Assembly (NCBI GenBank): GCA_020848745.1
Contig: JADLHM010000077.1
Coordinates: forward strand, 1 to 64,000
Length of the DNA stretch: 64,000 nucleotides
From: Deltaproteobacteria bacterium
GTDB lineage: Bacteria > Desulfobacterota > Binatia > UTPRO1
Direction of reading: 5' to 3'
A program made the translations under genes and the position numbers. Shown here one piece after another: positions 34,917 to 43,678 of this stretch; position 1 is the stretch's first letter; the number at the start of each line of letters is the position of its first letter. The notes beneath the pieces were generated by a model. That model did no database searches and was not told the origin of the DNA. It worked only from the letters and a program-made list of their open reading frames with translations.

Positions 34917-36845
34917 ATGGCCCCCGCACCGGCTGCCGCTCCGCTCCTGCGATCCCGCATGTCGTTTGCGGGCACGCTGATCGCCGCCCTGCTCCTCGCC
35001 GTACCGGCCGGCGGCACCGAGAGCCTGCCGCCCGCGACCCCGCGCATCGTGAACGGCGTGCTCAGCGCCGACCATCCGTCGGTCGGCGCGCTGCTCCGCG
35101 GCTCGACTCCGAACGACGCGGGCACCTGGTGCTCCGGCACCCTCATCGGCTGCTCGACGTTCCTCACGGCCGGGCACTGCGTCGAAGGCCGGTCCCCGTC
35201 CGAGCTCTTCGTCTACCTGCCGCACGCGGGGATCTTCCCGGTCGCGAGCATCGCGCAGCATCCCGGTTACGATTTCCCCGCCGCCGACGTCGCGGTGGTG
35301 AAGCTCGCCACGCCCGTCGAGGGCGTCGCGCCGACCGCGATCGAGACCTCGTCCGCGCCGCCGTTCGGTACGCCGGGCACGATCGTCGGATACGGCCGGG
35401 CCGGCGACCCGCTCTACGACTACGGTCTCAAGCGCGCGGGCAGCGTCGTCACCGCCTCGTGCACGACCATCCCCGCGCCCGGGTCGAACAGCACGTCCGT
35501 CTGCTGGGACTTCACCGAGCCGAAGGGCGCGCCGGGGACGGACTCGAACACCTGCAACGCCGACTCCGGCGGACCGCTCTTCGTCGATCTCGGCGGCGGT
35601 GCGCGCGTCGCCGGCATCACCTCGGGAGGATCGAGCTCGAGCTGTCAGCCGATGGATCACAGCTACGACGCCAACGTCTTCACCTACCGCGCGTTCATCC
35701 AGACCGAGGGCGGCGCCGACCTCGCGAACACACGTTGCGGCGGCGGCCCCCAGATCGGCGAGCCGGGAGCGCTCGCCCTCGCGTTCGACGGGTCCGTGAG
35801 CGGCGCCGTCCCCGACGCGACGCACGCCTTCACGGTCGGCAACGGCACCACGACGCTCAGCGTGGCGATGAACGCCGTCGACGACGGCGTCGGCGACTTC
35901 GACCTCTACGTGAAGGCCGGAAGCCCGCCGACGACGAGCGACTTCGATTGCGCCCGCGCCGGACCGAACCAGTACGGCGTCTGCACGATCGCCTCGCCCG
36001 TGCCGGGCCCGTGGTACGTGCTCGTACACCGCTACGCCGGCGCGGGCACGTACCAGGTGACGGCGACGCAGCTCGGCACGTCGTGCTCGCTGCCCGGCAG
36101 CGACGGCACCCCGTGCGACGACGGCAATCCGTGCACGAGCGCGGATGTCTGCCTGGCGGGCGCGTGCGGCGGCACCGCCGCCGGCGACGGCGCGCCATGC
36201 AGCGACGGCAACGACTGTACCGGTCCCGACACCTGCCAGAGCGGCGCGTGCGGCGCAGCGCCGCTCGCGAACGGCACGCCGTGCGACGACGGCGACCCGT
36301 GCAGCCGCCCCGATGCCTGCCAGGCCGGCGTCTGCACCGGCGTGTCCCCGGCGACGACGTGCAAGGTCGTCCCGGCGGGCGCGGCGCTGCTCTCGCTCGA
36401 CAATCGCAGCCCGGACTCGCGCGACCGCTTCGCGTGGACGTGGCGCAAGGGCTCGGCGACGAGCCACGGCGACCTCGGCAACCCGCTCACCGCGACCTCG
36501 TACGCGCTCTGTCTCTACGACACCGTCGGCGGCGTCCCGCAACGCCGGCTCTCCAAGGTGATCCCGGCCGGCCCGCTCTGGAAAGCGTACTCGCGCGGCT
36601 TCCGCTTCCACAACGCCACCCTCTCGACGGGCGGCATCCAATCCGTCGCGCTGACCGAAGGCCTCGCCGGCAGGTCGAGCGTGCACGTGCGCGGCAAGGG
36701 CGCCCCACTTGCGCTGCCCACCCTCCCGCTGGCGAAACAGCCGAGCGTGACCGTCCAGCTCCTGAACGACACGGCCTGCTGGACATCGACCCACACGATC
36801 GCGACCACCAACAACCTCGCCAAGTTCAGGGCGAAGAGTCAGTAG
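34917..36845 (+). CDS. Secreted trypsin-like serine protease with PPC-like and Cys-rich repeat domains
   Basis: The 642-residue secreted protein has a signal peptide (to about residue 38) and a trypsin domain starting at RIVNGV with His 87 (TAGHC), Asp 124 (AADVAVVKL) and Ser 217 (CNADSGGP). A pre-peptidase C-terminal-like domain follows (VDDGVGDFDLYVKAG, about 300-385). Next come three Cys-rich repeats of the CDDGNPCTSADVC type (about 395-480) and a C-terminal domain of about 160 residues that I cannot name. Its place inside the polyene-like cluster is unexplained; it may be an unrelated insertion or modify an envelope partner. Confidence 0.88.
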   Translation: MAPAPAAAPLLRSRMSFAGTLIAALLLAVPAGGTESLPPATPRIVNGVLSADHPSVGALLRGSTPNDAGTWCSGTLIGCSTFLTAGHCVEGRSPSELFVYLPHAGIFPVASIAQHPGYDFPAADVAVVKLATPVEGVAPTAIETSSAPPFGTPGTIVGYGRAGDPLYDYGLKRAGSVVTASCTTIPAPGSNSTSVCWDFTEPKGAPGTDSNTCNADSGGPLFVDLGGGARVAGITSGGSSSSCQPMDHSYDANVFTYRAFIQTEGGADLANTRCGGGPQIGEPGALALAFDGSVSGAVPDATHAFTVGNGTTTLSVAMNAVDDGVGDFDLYVKAGSPPTTSDFDCARAGPNQYGVCTIASPVPGPWYVLVHRYAGAGTYQVTATQLGTSCSLPGSDGTPCDDGNPCTSADVCLAGACGGTAAGDGAPCSDGNDCTGPDTCQSGACGAAPLANGTPCDDGDPCSRPDACQAGVCTGVSPATTCKVVPAGAALLSLDNRSPDSRDRFAWTWRKGSATSHGDLGNPLTATSYALCLYDTVGGVPQRRLSKVIPAGPLWKAYSRGFRFHNATLSTGGIQSVALTEGLAGRSSVHVRGKGAPLALPTLPLAKQPSVTVQLLNDTACWTSTHTIATTNNLAKFRAKSQ

Positions 36846-36904
36846 GGGTCCGGCGGGGGGCGCCCGCGGTTGTCGCGATCCGGACGCTTGTGTAGACGCT
36901 TCGG

Positions 36905-38185
36905 ATGCGCGGCTTGCGAGTGGCGATCGTCGGGGCCGGCCCCGCGGGCGCCGCGGTCGCGACGCTCCTCACCCGCGAGGGCCACGACGTCGTCCTCTTC
37001 GACGACGAGCGCCGCCCCGAGCTCGTCGTCGGCGAGTCGTTGATCCCGGCGGGAATCCCGCCGCTTCGCCGTCTCGGCGTCGAGGACGCCGTCGCCGCGA
37101 TCGGCATGCACAAGCCGGGCGCGACGCTCACGTGGTCGCCGAGTCACCGTTTCGCCTTCCGCTTCGCCCGCTATCGCTCGTGGATGGTGCCGTACGCCTA
37201 CAACGTGCCGCGCCGCGAGTTCGACGCGCTCCTGCTGGCGCGCGCCGAGGCGGTCGGGGCGCGGCGCCTGACCATGCGGGCCGGGCTCGTCCCTGGAGGC
37301 GCCGACGGCGCCGAGCTCGCGCTCGCGCCGGACGCGCTCGCAGCGACCGGCTGGCCGGCGCCGGATCTCGTCGTCGACGCGACGGGGCGCGCGCGCGTCT
37401 CCGCGCGGCTCCTCGCGATCCCGGCCACGACGGGTCCGCGAAACGACGTCGCCTATTTCGCCCACTTCACCGGCTGGCACTGGAGCGAGGAGCCCGGCCA
37501 GGTGCTGATCGATCGCGTCGAGGGGGGCTGGAGCTGGCGCATCCCGCTGAACGACCGGCTCTCGCTCGGCGTCGTCCTGAGCCGCGCCGCGGCCGCCCGC
37601 TTGGGCGCGACGCCCGAGGAGCGTCTCGCCGGCGCAATCGCCACGCACGACGCGCTCGCGGCGACCGTCGCCGGCGCGCGGCGGACGACCGGAGTCGCCA
37701 CCTACGGCAACTATCAGCTGATCTCGACCCGCGGCGTCGGGCCCGGGTGGGCCGCCGTCGGTGACGCGTTCGGCTTCGTCGACCCGATGCTGTCACCGGG
37801 CGTGATGGTCGCGCTGCGCTCGGCCGAAATGCTGGCGGCGCGTCTCGCGCCGTGGCGGCGCTCCCGCGACGGCGCCGATCCCGCCGCGCTCGCAACAGCG
37901 CTCGCGCCCTACACGCGCGAGCTCGGACACCTCCTCGGCGCGTGGATGGAGCTCGTCGGCTACCTCTACGACGGCCGGATGCTCGCGCTCTTCCGCGCCG
38001 GCTCCGACATGATGACCGAGCGCGGCGGACGCTTCGCCCAGGCGCTGCAGAACCACATCGAGGCGAACATCGCCGGCCTCGCTTCGGGCACGTCGATCAC
38101 CTCGCGTTACAGCCTCGGGCTCCTCCGCTTCCTCGGTCGCCACGGCCTGCGCGGCGTGGCTCCCGAGGCGCTCGCCATTCGGTGA
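36905..38185 (+). CDS. Flavin-dependent halogenase-like oxidoreductase
   Basis: The 426-residue flavoprotein has the FAD motif VGAGPAGAA (near residue 9), VGESLIP, Lys 70 in GMHKPGATLTW, the W209-S-W211-R-I-P motif and GDAFGFVDPMLSPG. The WxWxIP motif and the conserved Lys are hallmarks of tryptophan-halogenase-type enzymes, which chlorinate or brominate aromatic rings; xanthomonadin clusters carry a related gene. Some family members only oxidise or reduce their substrate. It is 59 bp after the protease gene and overlaps the second ACP gene. Confidence 0.8.
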   Translation: MRGLRVAIVGAGPAGAAVATLLTREGHDVVLFDDERRPELVVGESLIPAGIPPLRRLGVEDAVAAIGMHKPGATLTWSPSHRFAFRFARYRSWMVPYAYNVPRREFDALLLARAEAVGARRLTMRAGLVPGGADGAELALAPDALAATGWPAPDLVVDATGRARVSARLLAIPATTGPRNDVAYFAHFTGWHWSEEPGQVLIDRVEGGWSWRIPLNDRLSLGVVLSRAAAARLGATPEERLAGAIATHDALAATVAGARRTTGVATYGNYQLISTRGVGPGWAAVGDAFGFVDPMLSPGVMVALRSAEMLAARLAPWRRSRDGADPAALATALAPYTRELGHLLGAWMELVGYLYDGRMLALFRAGSDMMTERGGRFAQALQNHIEANIAGLASGTSITSRYSLGLLRFLGRHGLRGVAPEALAIR

Positions 38186-38451
38186 AGGCGATGACGCCGC
38201 CGCCGTCCGTCGAGGCCGTCGCGGCCGCGATCGTCCGCTTCCTCAACACCGAGATCATGGCGCCGAGCCATCCGATCGGCGCCGACGACGCGCTCGCGGA
38301 CGCCGGCGTCGACTCGATGGCGCTGCTCAAGGTGCTGGTGTTCCTCGAGCGCGAGATCGGCGTCTGGGTGTCCGACGAGGACCTCACGGACGACATCGTG
38401 CGGTCGGCGCGCTCGCTCGCGACCTACGCCTGCACGCGCGCAACGTCGTGA
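38182..38451 (+). CDS. Acyl carrier protein 2 of the polyene-like cluster
   Basis: I use GTG 38182, which overlaps the flavoprotein stop like other gene pairs here; ATG 38191 is an alternative. The 89-residue product has the ACP pattern GVDSMALLKVLVFLE with phosphopantetheine Ser 45 and a C-terminal helix RSARSLATYA. Aryl-polyene clusters usually have two ACPs, one for the starter and one for extension. The next gene starts in its stop codon (GTGA). Confidence 0.85.
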   Translation: MKAMTPPPSVEAVAAAIVRFLNTEIMAPSHPIGADDALADAGVDSMALLKVLVFLEREIGVWVSDEDLTDDIVRSARSLATYACTRATS

Positions 38452-39752
38452 GCGCGCCGCCGCGCGCGGTCGAGCTGCTCGGTCCCGACGTCGTCCTGCT
38501 GGCGATGGAAACGCTCGCGGCGGGCCGCGCCGCGAGCAGCAACGCCGTCCTCGTGCTGGAGCTCGACGCGCCGATAGCGACCGCGCGCGTCGCGGCGGCG
38601 CTCACGCGCTTCCTTCCCGTCTGTCCGTGGCTCGGCGGACGCCTCCACCGGCCGTTCCCGTGGGGAAAGCTCCGGTGGCGCGTACCGCGCGGCGGCCCGA
38701 CGGCAATCCCGGTCGCGACGGCGAATGCCGGAACCGCCGGCCTCGCGGCCCTCGTCGACCGCGAGCTCGCGACGCCGATCGACCCGCGCCGCGAGCCGCC
38801 GCTCCGCGTCACGGTCGCCGCCGACACGACGGGCGGCGTGCTCGTCCTCACGTGGGCCCACGCGCTCATGGACCCGCACGGCGCCGAGCACCTCGTCCGC
38901 CTCCTCGCCGCCCTCGACGCGGCGCCCGGTCGCGTGCCCTGGTCGGCGCCGCCGCTTCTCACGACGCCGCGCGACCCCCGTACGCTCCGCGAGCGCGGTG
39001 CCCTCGCGAGCCGCGGCGCCGCCGCGCTCCGCGCGTGCGCGCTGGTCCCGCCGCGCGCGCTCGCGAGCGTACCGACAGCGCGCGCTCCGGCGCGGACGCG
39101 CCGCCGCCACTGGCGATTCCGCTTCGCCGCGCGTCCCGACGGTGAAGACCGGAGCCGGCGCGGCATGCCATGGCGGCTCGCGGTCGTCGCGGCCGCGATG
39201 ACCGAGCTCTTCCGGCGCCGCGGCATCCCGGTCGACGTCCCGTTCCTCGTGCCGGTCTCCGTAGAGCGGCGGGCGCGCGGCGAGCATGGACCGATCCTCG
39301 GAAACCAGCTGGCCTTCCACTTCGCGCGCGTCCCGCCGCCGGAGAGCGGCGACCCCACGGCGAGCGCGCGCGCGATCCGCGACGGCCTCGCCGAGGCGGT
39401 CCGCCGCGACGAGCTCGAGGCGATGGCGGCCGGCATGAGCTTCGCCCGCCTGCGGCCGCTCCGCGGCATGTTCCGCGAGCTGCCCTGGGCGCGCGGCGGC
39501 GACGTCTGCTCCTTCCACTTCGCCGACACCGATGCACTCCTCCCCGATGTCACCCGCGCGTTCGGTGCGGCGATCGTCGGCGGCTACCACGTCGCCGCCG
39601 TCCCGGCGCGTCCGGGCGCCGGCGTCTTCTTCACCCGTCACGGCGCGACCGAGAGCCTCGTCGTCAGCGCCGCGGACGAGGTCGTGACCGGCGAGGACGC
39701 GGAGACGATCGCGGCCGTCGTGGCGCGCGCGATGGAGTGGACGCGCCGCTGA
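38448..39752 (+). CDS. Condensation/WES-type acyltransferase
   Basis: The 434-residue protein has the fold pattern of CoA- or ACP-dependent acyltransferases: LTWAHALMDPHGAEHL contains the catalytic His 138 and Asp 142 of the HxxxD motif, and a later LVPVSVERRARGEHGPILGNQ resembles the latch region of this superfamily. It lacks the first His of HHxxxDG (Ala here). It could transfer the finished acyl chain from the ACP to an alcohol or lipid acceptor. It is the last gene of the cluster, before a perfect hairpin. Confidence 0.8.
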   Translation: MSAPPRAVELLGPDVVLLAMETLAAGRAASSNAVLVLELDAPIATARVAAALTRFLPVCPWLGGRLHRPFPWGKLRWRVPRGGPTAIPVATANAGTAGLAALVDRELATPIDPRREPPLRVTVAADTTGGVLVLTWAHALMDPHGAEHLVRLLAALDAAPGRVPWSAPPLLTTPRDPRTLRERGALASRGAAALRACALVPPRALASVPTARAPARTRRRHWRFRFAARPDGEDRSRRGMPWRLAVVAAAMTELFRRRGIPVDVPFLVPVSVERRARGEHGPILGNQLAFHFARVPPPESGDPTASARAIRDGLAEAVRRDELEAMAAGMSFARLRPLRGMFRELPWARGGDVCSFHFADTDALLPDVTRAFGAAIVGGYHVAAVPARPGAGVFFTRHGATESLVVSAADEVVTGEDAETIAAVVARAMEWTRR

Positions 39753-39756
39753 CGGG

Positions 39757-39797
39757 GCCGCGGGTGGGCGCCGCTCCGGACGGCGCCCACCCGCGGC
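39757..39797. terminator. 17-bp perfect hairpin ending the polyene-like cluster
   Basis: Arms 39757-39773 and 39781-39797 pair perfectly around a 7-base loop, 4 bp after the acyltransferase stop and 3 bp before the end of the convergent gene. It has no T-run. It resembles the hairpin at 24985-25023 and probably terminates both genes. Confidence 0.6.
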
Positions 39798-39800
39798 GTG

Positions 39801-40814
39801 CTACGGCGTCACGTCGTCCGCGACGAGCGTCGGCGCGGCGCCGCCCGGCGTCGTCACGATGAAACGGTACTTGCCGCCGCCGCACCCGTTTCCGCCGTTC
39901 GCACGCACCGCCACGTAGAACGTGCCGCTGAACGGCAGCGTGCGCTGGAACTGCGGGCACGACGTCCCGCAGGTGTTCGGCACCGAGCACGGCACCGAGT
40001 TCACGAGCGTGTCGGCGACGGGCGTCGTCTGGTCGGAGCCGAAAAGGATGACGGTCGGCTCGAGCGTCGACTGCCCGCTGCCAGTGTCGTCGCGGGTCTT
40101 CACCCGCACGATGACCTTGTCGCCGGCCTGTCCGGTGATGGACCAGAGATCCACCTTCCCGGCCGCGGGCAGATCCTCGCGGAGCTTGTACGTCACCGGC
40201 AGGTCCGGAAACGCCGATTGGAGGTTCGCGACGCGCGCCGCATCGCTCGCCCGCGGGCTCAGCAGGCCACTGATCTGGTCGATCAGCTGACGCTGCAGCG
40301 GGCCGCCGAGACAGTTCATGAGGTTCAGGAGGTTGCAGGTGTACCCCGCGTCGAGCGCGAGGCAGCCGGCATTCACGAGCGCGAAGTTGAGGCCGTTTCC
40401 CTGCGCGCCGCAGAGCTCGTCCTGTGAGAGGTCGATGCACGCCGCGACGATCTTGTTCTGCTTCGTGGTCTCGTAGCCGGCGATCTTCTGCTCGCGCTCC
40501 GCACAGAACGCGTCCGCTGCCGTCATGCAGTCGTTGAACGCCGCGTTCGACCCGCGGTCGTCCGAGTCGCAGCACGGAGGCGAGCCGTCGTCGCAGGACG
40601 GGCCGAAGACGCCCTCGTCGCACTGGACCTGGCACTCCGCGACCTCTTCGGTGCACTTGAGCGTCTCGACGATGACGCGCTTCGCGAAATCCGCGCCGGC
40701 AGTGGCGAGCTTCTTCTGACAACGGGCGACCGACGTGATGTCGGCCGCGGCGGGCTGGACGAGCGCGAACAGCAGCGCCACCCCGGCAACGACGACTCGG
40801 GCATTGCTTCTCAT
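39801..40814 (-). CDS. Secreted Cys-rich protein with C-x21-C-x6-C module and PPC-like domain
   Basis: The 337-residue protein has a clear signal peptide (cleaved after about residue 24, PAAADI). The N-terminal half is Cys-rich; it opens with ARCQKKLATAG, with cysteines spaced C-x21-C-x6-C, and also has CDDGSPPCCDS. The C-terminal half resembles a pre-peptidase C-terminal beta domain (WSITGQAGDKVIVRV, FSGTFYVAVRANGG). The same Cys spacing opens the protein at 54333-55553. No enzyme motif is seen; a cell-surface or secreted structural role is likely. Confidence 0.8.
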   Translation of the reverse strand: MRSNARVVVAGVALLFALVQPAAADITSVARCQKKLATAGADFAKRVIVETLKCTEEVAECQVQCDEGVFGPSCDDGSPPCCDSDDRGSNAAFNDCMTAADAFCAEREQKIAGYETTKQNKIVAACIDLSQDELCGAQGNGLNFALVNAGCLALDAGYTCNLLNLMNCLGGPLQRQLIDQISGLLSPRASDAARVANLQSAFPDLPVTYKLREDLPAAGKVDLWSITGQAGDKVIVRVKTRDDTGSGQSTLEPTVILFGSDQTTPVADTLVNSVPCSVPNTCGTSCPQFQRTLPFSGTFYVAVRANGGNGCGGGKYRFIVTTPGGAAPTLVADDVTP

Positions 40815-41043
40815 GGCTTCCTCCTCGAACGGCTTCGTAGAACGGCAGTCGGACTGCGGCAGGAGCTACGGCACGCGGAAATACTGCCACGCGGCGCCCA
40901 AACGACTCAAGGCAAAACGACGCGCGCCGGCAACCGATCGCCGCCCCCCACGGGCGCCGAGGCGAGGGGTTGACGAGCGCCGCGAGTCCTAGTTTGTCAG
41001 GCGCTCCATCCGTTCACCCCAGACCCGCGAGGAGCCAGCCGTC

Positions 41044-42495
41044 ATGTTCGAACGCGACACCTTGTACATCGGAGGAACCCACGAGAAGCCGTCGTCGAGC
41101 CGCACGATCGAGGTGCGCTCGCCGTTCACGGAGGAGGTCGTCGGCCGCGTACCCGAGGCCGCCGAGGCCGACGTCGACCGCGCCGTCGCGGCGGCGCGCG
41201 AAGCCTTCGAACGGGGGCCGTGGGCCCGGATGGCGCCCGCCGAGCGCGCCGACGTCCTCGACCGGCTCCTGATGGGTCTCCAGATGCGGTCCGCCGACAT
41301 CGCGTCGACGGTGACGCTCGAGATGGGCTGCCCGGTCAGCTTCGCCCATGCCGGCCAGGCGTTCGCGACGACCATGGTGCTCCAGTTCTACGCCGAGCTC
41401 GCCCGCACCTTCCCGTTCGAGGAGACGCGGCCCTCGATGGCCGGCTCCGCGCTCGTCCGCCAGGAGCCCGTCGGCGTCGCGGCGGCGATCGTGCCGTGGA
41501 ACGTGCCGCTCTTCACGATCATGCTGAAGCTCGCCCCCGCGCTCACGGCGGGCTGCTCGATCGTCGTGAAGCCGGCGCCCGAGACACCGCTCGACGCCTA
41601 CATTCTCGCCGACGCGCTCGACGAGGCCGGCGTGCCGAAGGGGGTGGTCAGCATCGTCGCCGGCGGCCGAGAACTCGGCGAGCACCTCGTCACCCACCCG
41701 GGCATCGACAAGGTCGCCTTCACGGGCAGCACCGCGGCGGGTCGACGCATCGCCGCGCTCTGCGGCGAGCGCCTGAAACGCGTGACGCTCGAGCTCGGCG
41801 GCAAGTCGGCGGCGATCGTCTGCGACGACGCCGATTTCGACACCGTGCTTCCCATGGTCGTCGGCGCCGGCACGATGAACAACGGCCAGGCCTGCGTCGC
41901 GCAGACCCGCATCCTGCTGCCCCGCGCCCGCTACCAGGAGGGCGTCGACGCGCTCGCCGCCGTCGTCGGCGGCTTGAAGGTCGGCGACCCGAACGACCCG
42001 ACGACCGAGATCGGCCCGCTCGTGGCCGAGCGACAACGCGACCGCGTGCTCGGCTACGTCGCCAAGGGCAAGCAGGAGGGCGCGCGCTGCGTCGTCGGCG
42101 GCGGCCGTCCGAAGGGGCTCGACCGCGGCTACTTCGTCGAGCCCACCCTCTTCGCCGACGTCGGCAACCACATGACGGTAGCGCGCGAGGAGATCTTCGG
42201 ACCGGTCCTCTGCGCCATCCCCTACGACGACGAGGCGGACGCCATCCGCATCGCCAACGACTCCGAGTACGGCCTCTCGGGCTCGGTCTGGACGAACGAC
42301 CCGAAGCGCGGCATCGACATCGCGCGCCGCGTCCGGACCGGCACCCACAACGTGAACTTCTTCATGATGGCGATGACGAGTCCGTTCGGCGGCTTCAAGA
42401 GCTCGGGGCTCGGCCGCGAGCTCGGTCCCGAAGGCCTGCGCGCCTACCTCGAGCCCAAGACGATCTGCCTGGCGCCTGGGATCGAGGTCTCCTGA
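41044..42495 (+). CDS. Aldehyde dehydrogenase family protein
   Basis: The 483-residue enzyme has the NAD(P) aldehyde dehydrogenase signatures: AAIVPWNVPLFTIMLKLAPAL, FTGSTAAGRRI, general base Glu in TLELGGKSA and nucleophile Cys in NNGQACVAQTRI, then EEIFGPVLC and SPFGGFKSSGLGRELG. It oxidises an aldehyde to an acid; the substrate cannot be read from sequence. It has a GAGGAG Shine-Dalgarno before ATG 41044 and no co-directional partner. A TTGACG box at 40970 may be part of its promoter. Confidence 0.94.
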   Translation: MFERDTLYIGGTHEKPSSSRTIEVRSPFTEEVVGRVPEAAEADVDRAVAAAREAFERGPWARMAPAERADVLDRLLMGLQMRSADIASTVTLEMGCPVSFAHAGQAFATTMVLQFYAELARTFPFEETRPSMAGSALVRQEPVGVAAAIVPWNVPLFTIMLKLAPALTAGCSIVVKPAPETPLDAYILADALDEAGVPKGVVSIVAGGRELGEHLVTHPGIDKVAFTGSTAAGRRIAALCGERLKRVTLELGGKSAAIVCDDADFDTVLPMVVGAGTMNNGQACVAQTRILLPRARYQEGVDALAAVVGGLKVGDPNDPTTEIGPLVAERQRDRVLGYVAKGKQEGARCVVGGGRPKGLDRGYFVEPTLFADVGNHMTVAREEIFGPVLCAIPYDDEADAIRIANDSEYGLSGSVWTNDPKRGIDIARRVRTGTHNVNFFMMAMTSPFGGFKSSGLGRELGPEGLRAYLEPKTICLAPGIEVS

Positions 42496-42510
42496 CCGCG
42501 CGCCGGGCGC

Positions 42511-43578
42511 CTACTCCGCGGTGTACTTGCCCATCGTCGACGTTCCGTACGGGCCGACGGCCATGCCGTGGTAGCCGAAGACGAACGTCGCCAGGTCGAC
42601 GCCGTTGATCGTGGTGTCGCCGATCGGCACGTCGCCCTCGTCGCTTCCCACCCGGCAGTTGCTCAGGCGGACGAAGCCCGACGTATCGGCGATGACCGAG
42701 CGCGGGATGATCACGGGCAGGTCGATGTCGACGAGCGGCTCGTTGTCGGAGACCTTGGCGCTCATCGAGCACGTCAGGCAGACGTCGGGGAGCGACACGA
42801 ACGACTCGGTGTTGTCGTAGTACTGGGCGTTGCAGCAGACGGCGGAGCCGTTCACGAGCGCCGACGGGATCGGTCCGATCTCGGACTCGGCGAACTGCGC
42901 GTTGCCCGCGGGGAACGCGACGCCGATGAAGAACACCTCGGAGTCGGTGAGGTCGAGCGGGTCGTAGGTCTGGAGGAACATCCCGGCCGCGACCGGACCG
43001 GTCGGGAAGAAATCCGCGCCGGCCGGCAGCGTCTGTCCGTCGACGATGCCGATCGCGACGTTTCCGAACGTGGCGTTGGTCTGCGTGTTGGAGACGACCC
43101 AGCTGCCGATCAGGCTCGGCGTGGCGGACGGGGTCTCCGGGTCGGCGGGCTCGCACGTCTGGCTCCGCGGGTCGGCGTCGAACGCCGTAACGGTCACGAA
43201 GCCCTTCTCGCCCGTGAGGTTGATCTTCGGGCCCGTGTTCTCGTTGCCCTGGCCCACCTGGATCTGACCCTGAACCGCCGTCGGATCGACCACCACCGTG
43301 TCCCGCAGCGTCAAGCAGATGAACACGTCCGCCAGGTGGTCGCAGCTCTCGGACCAGAACGACCAATGCGTCGCGAGCGTACCGGCATCCGAGCCGCCCA
43401 CCCGGCTCGCCAGCTGGAAGCTCTGCCGGTCCGCCGAGACGTCGAACGGCATGATCAACGCGACCGCGGGCTCGAGCGTATTCACCGTACCGCCGAGCTC
43501 CTGCGCGTGCGCCGGACCCGCCATCGCCGCGACCACCGCCGCCACCGCTCCGCACCCGAGCATCATTCGCTTGCCCAT
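42511..43578 (-). CDS. Secreted protein of unknown function
   Basis: From ATG 43578, preceded by a GAGGGGAGG Shine-Dalgarno, the product has 355 residues with a signal peptide ending at AGPAHAQ (residues 1-24). The mature part is beta-rich and polar, with scattered cysteines (SESCDHLADVFICL, VCLTCSMSAKV) and no repeats or catalytic motif. It ends in YGTSTMGKYTAE. The longer open frame upstream is antisense filler. I do not recognise a family. Confidence 0.7.
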   Translation of the reverse strand: MGKRMMLGCGAVAAVVAAMAGPAHAQELGGTVNTLEPAVALIMPFDVSADRQSFQLASRVGGSDAGTLATHWSFWSESCDHLADVFICLTLRDTVVVDPTAVQGQIQVGQGNENTGPKINLTGEKGFVTVTAFDADPRSQTCEPADPETPSATPSLIGSWVVSNTQTNATFGNVAIGIVDGQTLPAGADFFPTGPVAAGMFLQTYDPLDLTDSEVFFIGVAFPAGNAQFAESEIGPIPSALVNGSAVCCNAQYYDNTESFVSLPDVCLTCSMSAKVSDNEPLVDIDLPVIIPRSVIADTSGFVRLSNCRVGSDEGDVPIGDTTINGVDLATFVFGYHGMAVGPYGTSTMGKYTAE

Positions 43579-43678
43579 CGTACCCTCCCCTCGTCTTGAG
43601 TCCTGGCGCGGCGCCGCGCGCCCCGATCCGTTCCTGAACCCGCGCGCGCCGTTTTGCAAACCGCCGCGCGACCCGGGC

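Larger units (their letters stand above)
27885..39752 (+). other. Putative aryl-polyene-like biosynthetic cluster
   Basis: Eleven biosynthetic or envelope genes plus one protease gene run on one strand, most of them overlapping or nearly so. Components are an AMP-ligase, ketoreductase, two ACPs, an active and an inactive ketosynthase, a hotdog dehydratase, LolA- and LolB-like proteins, a halogenase-like flavoprotein and an acyltransferase. This is the parts list of aryl-polyene or xanthomonadin-type pigment lipids. No MMPL exporter, glycosyltransferase or aromatic ammonia lyase is present. The borders are the divergent MBL gene and the hairpin at 39757-39797. Confidence 0.7.
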
